The notes beneath the pieces were generated by a model. The model made no database searches. It was not told the origin of the DNA and saw nothing but the letters and a program-made list of their open reading frames with translations. From Exiguobacterium sp. 9-2 (GTDB lineage: Bacteria > Bacillota > Bacilli > Exiguobacteriales > Exiguobacteriaceae): a stretch of 64,000 bases of DNA. The translations under genes and the position numbers were made by a program. Numbering within the stretch: the first letter of the stretch is position 1; each line of letters begins with the position of its first letter. Positions 59,278 through 64,000 of this stretch are shown one piece after another. The DNA lies in NCBI RefSeq assembly GCF_036287235.1, contig NZ_CP142850.1, positions 1,505,127 to 1,569,126 of the forward strand, written 5' to 3'.

Positions 59278-61683
59278 TCATCGTGTATACCAGTCGAGCA
59301 ATGGACCGAATTTCTCTTCATCATAGGCGAATGAACCGTTCGATAAGCGGTCGAGGAACGATAACGAACCGATTTGGATCGTTTTCTCCTGCTCTTTCCC
59401 GCTGAGAACCAATTCCTTTGCTTGCGTGACATCGATCAATGCTGCGACCCGGTGTGGCTTTGACTTCAAATCACGCAGTAACTGTAAGCCACGGAGCGCA
59501 CGGCTCGAGACTTGGAACTGATCTGCGAGACGCATTTTCTTCAAGGCACCCCGTTGCGTCAAAAGAACGATCTGCGGCGCTTCCTTGAAGCCAATCGCAC
59601 CCGCGACGACGTCCTGATCCTTCAGGTTGATCGCCTTGACACCGGCAGCCCGGACACCGACGACCGGGACATCATCTTCCGTGAACCAGAGCCCGAAACC
59701 GTTCTGTGTCGCAAGGAACAGGTCCGTTTGACCCGTCGAGACCTGAGCGTACAAGACTTCGTCGTCTGCCTTCAGACGGACGCCTTGGAGTGGTTTTGAC
59801 TTCCGCTGTGCATTGTAATCACTCAGTTTCGAGCGTTTGACCATCCCTTGACGGGTAACGAACAAGCAGTGATGGGCTTCATCGAACGAGCGGACGAGAT
59901 CCGCTGAAAGAACCCGGTCACCCGGTTCGAGAGGGACGAGGTTCGCGACGTGTTGACCGCCATCTTTCCATTTCGTATCCGGCAATTGGTGGACCGGAAT
60001 CAGCAAGTAGTTTCCGCGAACGGTCCAGACAATCAAGTGATCGGTCGTCATCGCTTGCCCTTGGAGCAACGGACGATCTTGTTCCTTCAAGTCCGGTAAG
60101 TCGTTCGAGGCACCGAATGAACGGAGTGATGAACGTTTGACGTAACCGTTCTTCGACAGGAAGACCATCGTTTCCTCGACAGCGATCATGACTTCCGTCT
60201 TCAGCTTCAGTTCTTCTACTTCCGCTTCGATCGTCGAGCGACGTTTGTCCGCGACTTGTTCCTTCAAGACTGTCAATTCCTTGATGATGAGACGATTACG
60301 TGTCTTTTCATCGTTGAGGATCTTCTCAAGACGAGCGATTTCCTTCTCGAGTTTCGCTGCTTCTTCCTGCAACTCGACGATATCGGTATTCGTTAACCGG
60401 TAGAGTTGGAGCATGACGACGGCTTCCGCTTGGCGATCCGTAAAGTTGAAGCGCGTGATCAGCTTCTCCTTCGCGTCCGCTTTGTTCGACGCAGATCGGA
60501 TCAAGGCAAGTGTCTCATCGAGGACAGAGATCGCTGTCATCAAGGCAGAAACGACTTCCTGACGGCGTTTCGCTTGTTCGAGGTCAAACGCTGTCCGGCG
60601 GATGACGACTTCCTTGACGTGTGCGAGATACGCATCGAGGAGCGTCAAGACGCCCATTTGCCGCGGTGTCCGCTCGTGGATCGCGACCATATTGTAGTTA
60701 TAGGCAATTTGTAGATCCGTTTGTTTGAGGTAGAAGTGTAAGACACCTTCCGCGTCCGCTTCCTTTTTCAACTCGATGACAACACGTAAACCATCGCGAT
60801 CGGTCTCGTCACGAACTTCGGCAACACCTTCAACCTTTTTATCAAGACGGAGTTCTTCCATCCGTTTGACGAGGTTCGCTTTATTGACCTCATACGGGAG
60901 CTCAGTGATAACGATTTGCTGGCGACCGCCTCGCAATGTCTCAATCGTTGAACGCGAACGGATGATAACTTTCCCGCGTCCTGTCTCGAACGCCTTTTTG
61001 ATGCCGTCAAGACCTTGAACGACGCCACCAGTCGGGAAATCAGGACCTTGCATGTGCGTCAATAAGTCATCGACGTTCTGAACCGTACCGGAGATTCGAC
61101 CGATCGCAGCATCGAGGACTTCTCCCGCGTGATGCGGTGGAATCTCGGTCGCGTAACCGGCGGAGATCCCCGTCGAACCGTTCATCAGCAAGTTCGGCAG
61201 TAGTGATGGTAAGACGAGTGGTTCTTCCGTCGTATCATCGAAGTTGAGCGTGTAATCAACGGTCTGTTTGTTGATTCCGTCAAGAATGAGGCTTGAGACT
61301 TTCGACAGACGGGCTTCCGTATACCGCATCGCTGCCGCACTATCGCCGTCGATTGATCCATTGTTTCCTTGCATATCGATCAACGGGTAACGGAGCTTCC
61401 ACTCTTGGCTCAAGCGGACCATTGCTTCATAGACCGATGAGTCACCATGCGGGTGGTAGTTACCGATGACGACGCCGACTGTCTTCGCCGATTTTCGGTA
61501 AGCACGGTCGAACAGGTTTCCTTCCGTATGCATCGCATACAAGATCCGACGTTGTACTGGTTTCAGACCATCACGGGCATCCGGTAAGGCACGATCTTGA
61601 ATGATATATTTCGAATAACGACCAAACCGGTCGCCGACGACTTGTTCGAGCGACAGGTTCAGGATGTTTTGTAGATTAGACAT
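59278..61683 (-). CDS. parC: DNA topoisomerase IV subunit A
   Basis: An 801-aa type IIA topoisomerase subunit. The catalytic Tyr121 is in [11 protein letters not shown]. The quinolone-determining region reads [19 protein letters not shown], with Ser82 and Glu86 of the sensitive type. A coiled-coil, tower and C-terminal beta-pinwheel follow. It separates replicated chromosomes together with ParE. It overlaps parE by 8 bp and is the last gene of the operon. Confidence 0.97.
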   Translation of the reverse strand: MSNLQNILNLSLEQVVGDRFGRYSKYIIQDRALPDARDGLKPVQRRILYAMHTEGNLFDRAYRKSAKTVGVVIGNYHPHGDSSVYEAMVRLSQEWKLRYPLIDMQGNNGSIDGDSAAAMRYTEARLSKVSSLILDGINKQTVDYTLNFDDTTEEPLVLPSLLPNLLMNGSTGISAGYATEIPPHHAGEVLDAAIGRISGTVQNVDDLLTHMQGPDFPTGGVVQGLDGIKKAFETGRGKVIIRSRSTIETLRGGRQQIVITELPYEVNKANLVKRMEELRLDKKVEGVAEVRDETDRDGLRVVIELKKEADAEGVLHFYLKQTDLQIAYNYNMVAIHERTPRQMGVLTLLDAYLAHVKEVVIRRTAFDLEQAKRRQEVVSALMTAISVLDETLALIRSASNKADAKEKLITRFNFTDRQAEAVVMLQLYRLTNTDIVELQEEAAKLEKEIARLEKILNDEKTRNRLIIKELTVLKEQVADKRRSTIEAEVEELKLKTEVMIAVEETMVFLSKNGYVKRSSLRSFGASNDLPDLKEQDRPLLQGQAMTTDHLIVWTVRGNYLLIPVHQLPDTKWKDGGQHVANLVPLEPGDRVLSADLVRSFDEAHHCLFVTRQGMVKRSKLSDYNAQRKSKPLQGVRLKADDEVLYAQVSTGQTDLFLATQNGFGLWFTEDDVPVVGVRAAGVKAINLKDQDVVAGAIGFKEAPQIVLLTQRGALKKMRLADQFQVSSRALRGLQLLRDLKSKPHRVAALIDVTQAKELVLSGKEQEKTIQIGSLSFLDRLSNGSFAYDEEKFGPLLDWYTR

Positions 61684-63646
61684 GTTCGTTCACACTCTCT
61701 TTCGTCACGTGCTCGTTCTCGATGATCGAGAGGTCTTCGGCGAGACCGAAGGCGACATTGTCCTCGATCCACGTCCGGCGGTGTCCGACGTTATCTCCCA
61801 TCAGGACAGAGACGCGTTTTTCCGCTACGGCAGCATCGTCGATCGTAACCCGGATCAACGTCCGTGTCTCGGGATCCATCGTCGTTTCCCAGAGTTGCGG
61901 TGCGTTCATCTCCCCAAGTCCTTTGTAACGCTGGATCATATAACCTTTACCGAATTTCTTCGTTGTTTTCTTAAGGGTCTCTTCATCCCAGACGTATTCG
62001 AACTTCTCCGATTTGCCTTTCCCTTTTGAGACACGGTAGAGCGGTGGTAAAGCAACGAAGACCTTCCCAGCGTCAATCAATGGGCGCATGTAGCGGAAGA
62101 AGAAAGTCAGCAATAAGACTTGGATATGCGCGCCATCGGTATCGGCATCGGTCATGATGATGACTTTGTCGAAATTACAATCTGACAAGTCGAAATCAGC
62201 TCCGACACCGCCGCCAATCGCGTGAATGATCGTGTTGATTTCTTCATTCTTCATGATATCGGCAAGTTTCGCTTTCTCTGTGTTCAAGACCTTACCACGA
62301 AGTGGAAGGATCGCTTGGAACGTCCGGTTTCGTCCTTGTTTTGCAGAACCACCAGCAGAATCACCCTCGACGAGGAACAATTCATTCTTGTCCGCGTTTT
62401 TTGAAGCCGCAGGTGTTAGTTTTCCGTTCAAGATGCTCGAACGTTTTTTCTTTTTCCCGTTTCGTGCTTCTTCGCGCGCTTTCCGTGCCGCTTCCCGAGC
62501 TTGCGCAGCGCGAATTGCTTTTTTGATCAACAGCGTCGCCGTTTGTGGATTCTCTTCCAAGTACGTCGAGAGACGACGACTGATGACAGCGTCACAGCTC
62601 GTCCGCGCTTCCGGTGAGCCGAGTTTTGACTTCGTTTGCCCTTCGAACTGGAGGAATTCTTCTGGGATCCGGATCGAGACGATCATCGTCAACCCTTCGC
62701 GGATATCATTTCCGTCAAGGTTCTTATCCTTTTCCTTCAAAAGCGTGTTCTTTCGGGCATATTCATTCATGACCCGTGTCATTGCTGTTTTTGCCCCGAC
62801 TTCATGTGTGCCGCCGTCGCGTGTCCGGACGTTGTTGACGAACGAAAGGACGTTTTCCGAATACGCATCCGTGAACTGGAAGGCGATATCGACTTCGATC
62901 TCGTTTTCCGTTCCTTCGAATGCAACTGTCGGATGAAGCGTATCTTTATCATCGTTCAAGTACTGAACGAATTCGCTGACACCGTCTTGGTACTGGAAGA
63001 TATCCTGTTTGTCGGACCGTTCGTCCGTCAACGTAATCTTCAGACCTTTTAGCAAGAAGGCTGATTCGCGTAAGCGTTCCGCAAGCGTATCGTAGTTGTA
63101 TGTCAACGTACTGAAGATCGAGCCATCTGGTTTAAAGTAGACGCTCGTTCCTTTTTGACGCGTCGTACCCGTTTCAAGCAACGTCGTCTTCGGAATCCCG
63201 CCGTTTTCAAACGTTTGCTCATATTGTTTCCCGTCACGGAAGATCGTTACTTTCAAATCCGTTGATAAGGCGTTAACGACCGACGCCCCGACGCCGTGTA
63301 AGCCACCGGACGTCTTATATCCACCTTGACCGAACTTACCACCGGCGTGAAGGACCGTGAAGATGACTTCAGCAGTCGGTTTTCCCGATGCATGCATCCC
63401 CGTCGGCATCCCACGTCCATGGTCACGGACCGTGATCGCATTATCTTTATGGATCGTGACATCAATTTGTTCCCCGAATCCTGCGAGTGCCTCATCGATC
63501 GCGTTATCAACGATCTCGTAGACGAGATGGTGAAGTCCACGGTGATCGGTAGAACCGATATACATACCTGGGCGCTTCCGGACTGCTTCGAGTCCTTCGA
63601 GCACCTGTATGGCATCATCATTGTAGTTATTTAAGTCTGTCGCCAT
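61676..63646 (-). CDS. parE: DNA topoisomerase IV subunit B
   Basis: A 656-aa ATPase subunit. The GHKL motifs are [20 protein letters not shown] and [14 protein letters not shown]. The TOPRIM metal site is [17 protein letters not shown] with [12 protein letters not shown]. The length is that of ParE rather than GyrB, and the neighbour is parC. An upstream CoA-binding gene gives the same order as in Bacillus subtilis. Confidence 0.97.
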   Translation of the reverse strand: MATDLNNYNDDAIQVLEGLEAVRKRPGMYIGSTDHRGLHHLVYEIVDNAIDEALAGFGEQIDVTIHKDNAITVRDHGRGMPTGMHASGKPTAEVIFTVLHAGGKFGQGGYKTSGGLHGVGASVVNALSTDLKVTIFRDGKQYEQTFENGGIPKTTLLETGTTRQKGTSVYFKPDGSIFSTLTYNYDTLAERLRESAFLLKGLKITLTDERSDKQDIFQYQDGVSEFVQYLNDDKDTLHPTVAFEGTENEIEVDIAFQFTDAYSENVLSFVNNVRTRDGGTHEVGAKTAMTRVMNEYARKNTLLKEKDKNLDGNDIREGLTMIVSIRIPEEFLQFEGQTKSKLGSPEARTSCDAVISRRLSTYLEENPQTATLLIKKAIRAAQAREAARKAREEARNGKKKKRSSILNGKLTPAASKNADKNELFLVEGDSAGGSAKQGRNRTFQAILPLRGKVLNTEKAKLADIMKNEEINTIIHAIGGGVGADFDLSDCNFDKVIIMTDADTDGAHIQVLLLTFFFRYMRPLIDAGKVFVALPPLYRVSKGKGKSEKFEYVWDEETLKKTTKKFGKGYMIQRYKGLGEMNAPQLWETTMDPETRTLIRVTIDDAAVAEKRVSVLMGDNVGHRRTWIEDNVAFGLAEDLSIIENEHVTKESVNEHV

Positions 63647-63773
63647 TCATTTCACCTCAAAATTCAAAATTACGACGTCGTTTTTACAAACGTTCGTTCG
63701 TTATTTCAAGTAGTCTGTCTCTAATTGTAGGCATCTTCTTGCTTCCTGACAAGCATAACCTGTAATGGACATG

Positions 63774-63807
63774 AAAAAAGACACCTTCACGAACGGGTGA
63801 AGATGCC
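63774..63807 (-). terminator. Terminator of the CoA-binding gene
   Basis: On the minus strand, an 11-bp stem (63780-63790 with 63797-63807, two G-T) is followed by six T. Confidence 0.82.
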
Positions 63808-63824
63808 TAAAGTCGTGCGATGAC

Positions 63825-64000
63825 TTACAGGTATTGATGCTCGATTTTGATGCAACGATTCTCAATATATGGAATGCCAGCGCCGAGCGCCAGGCTCTCT
63901 GCTTCGACACTTGAGAGACCAAGTTGATTCCAAATCATCCCGACGTCACCGTGAGCGACAGCATCTTTCGCGACATCCGCCAAAAACTCAGACCGTCGGA
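63825..64000 (-). CDS. CoA-binding (YneT-like) protein, 3' fragment
   Basis: Only the C-terminal ~58 codons are in the window, running off the right edge. RSEFLADVAKDAVAHGDVGM and WNQLGLSS lead to the conserved ending NRCIKIEHQYL of the YneT/YccU CoA-binding family (Rossmann-like). In Bacillus subtilis yneT is next to parE, which agrees with the order here. Function unknown beyond ligand binding. Confidence 0.82.
   Translation of the reverse strand, partial: RRSEFLADVAKDAVAHGDVGMIWNQLGLSSVEAESLALGAGIPYIENRCIKIEHQYL

Noticed and set aside
1-64000. CRISPR arrays, tRNA or rRNA genes, prophage or restriction systems
   Set aside because: No regular short repeats with spacers, no tRNA- or rRNA-like stretch, no integrase, capsid or methylase motif was seen in any frame.

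Overview
The window reads as a chromosomal segment of a low-to-moderate GC Gram-positive bacterium of the order Bacillales, most like Exiguobacterium. This is inferred from gene content: parE-parC preceded by a YneT-type CoA-binding gene, a soluble HemAT oxygen sensor, ydbS/ydbT PH-domain membrane proteins, a one-cysteine OhrR/Ohr pair with a Bacillus-type operator, and a sigma-B-type promoter before a YflT stress gene. Strong AGGAGG-type ribosome sites and hairpin-plus-T-run terminators are used throughout. No rRNA, tRNA, CRISPR array, prophage or intact transposase was seen, so the species cannot be fixed.

Layout. 0-3.7 kb: the tail of a PAT/ArsN-like acetyltransferase and an arsenic operon (arsR, arsB, CoA-disulfide reductase-rhodanese fusion). 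3.7-9.8 kb: small metabolic and regulatory genes (flavodoxin-like protein and YusW-like lipoprotein; acetyltransferase and EEP hydrolase; an XRE regulator with a membrane partner; PhzF and HAD). 9.8-16.7 kb: TetR-MFS efflux pair, a membrane protein with a long soluble region, HemAT, a decayed acetyltransferase and a GAF-GGDEF diguanylate cyclase. 16.7-24.2 kb: kinase-like protein; four-gene operon (M32 carboxypeptidase, glycerophosphodiesterase, small anchored protein, guanylate-kinase-like protein); APH-like kinase; TPR protein; MarR; a long RelA/SpoT-domain alarmone synthetase. 24.3-33.7 kb: unknown protein, a structured repeat, ohr/ohrR, and an operon of two bPH2 proteins, a catalytically degenerate alpha/beta hydrolase and a PP2C-like protein. 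33.7-41.2 kb: K+/H+ antiporter, SDR, GNAT, Gfo/Idh/MocA oxidoreductase, secreted SH3b-C39 protein, DUF2339 protein. 41.2-45.1 kb: Fur-boxed EfeM-EfeB-EfeU iron uptake operon. 45-51.5 kb: sigma-B YflT protein, small oxidoreductases and monooxygenases, alpha/beta hydrolase, WYL regulator, small membrane proteins. 51.5-64 kb, mostly on the minus strand: DUF4129-like/DUF58/MoxR operon, DUF3006 and MBL hydrolase, histidine phosphatase, DUF3307-SatD operon, NUDIX, and topoisomerase IV (parC, parE).

Most notable for follow-up: (i) a ~240-bp palindromic structured element present twice in opposite orientation (4866-5114 and 25498-25739), each time between convergent genes, with a compensatory base-pair change and a hairpin loop flipped relative to the rest of the element; (ii) an operator-like array of GTTAC half-sites at ~14.5-bp intervals in front of the SatD/DUF3307 operon; (iii) the bPH2/bPH2/degenerate hydrolase/PP2C-like operon; (iv) a 358-aa alarmone synthetase with an unassigned C-terminal half; and (v) two gene relics (GNAT at 15140, SDR at 51471) plus two very small genes (48 and 36 codons).
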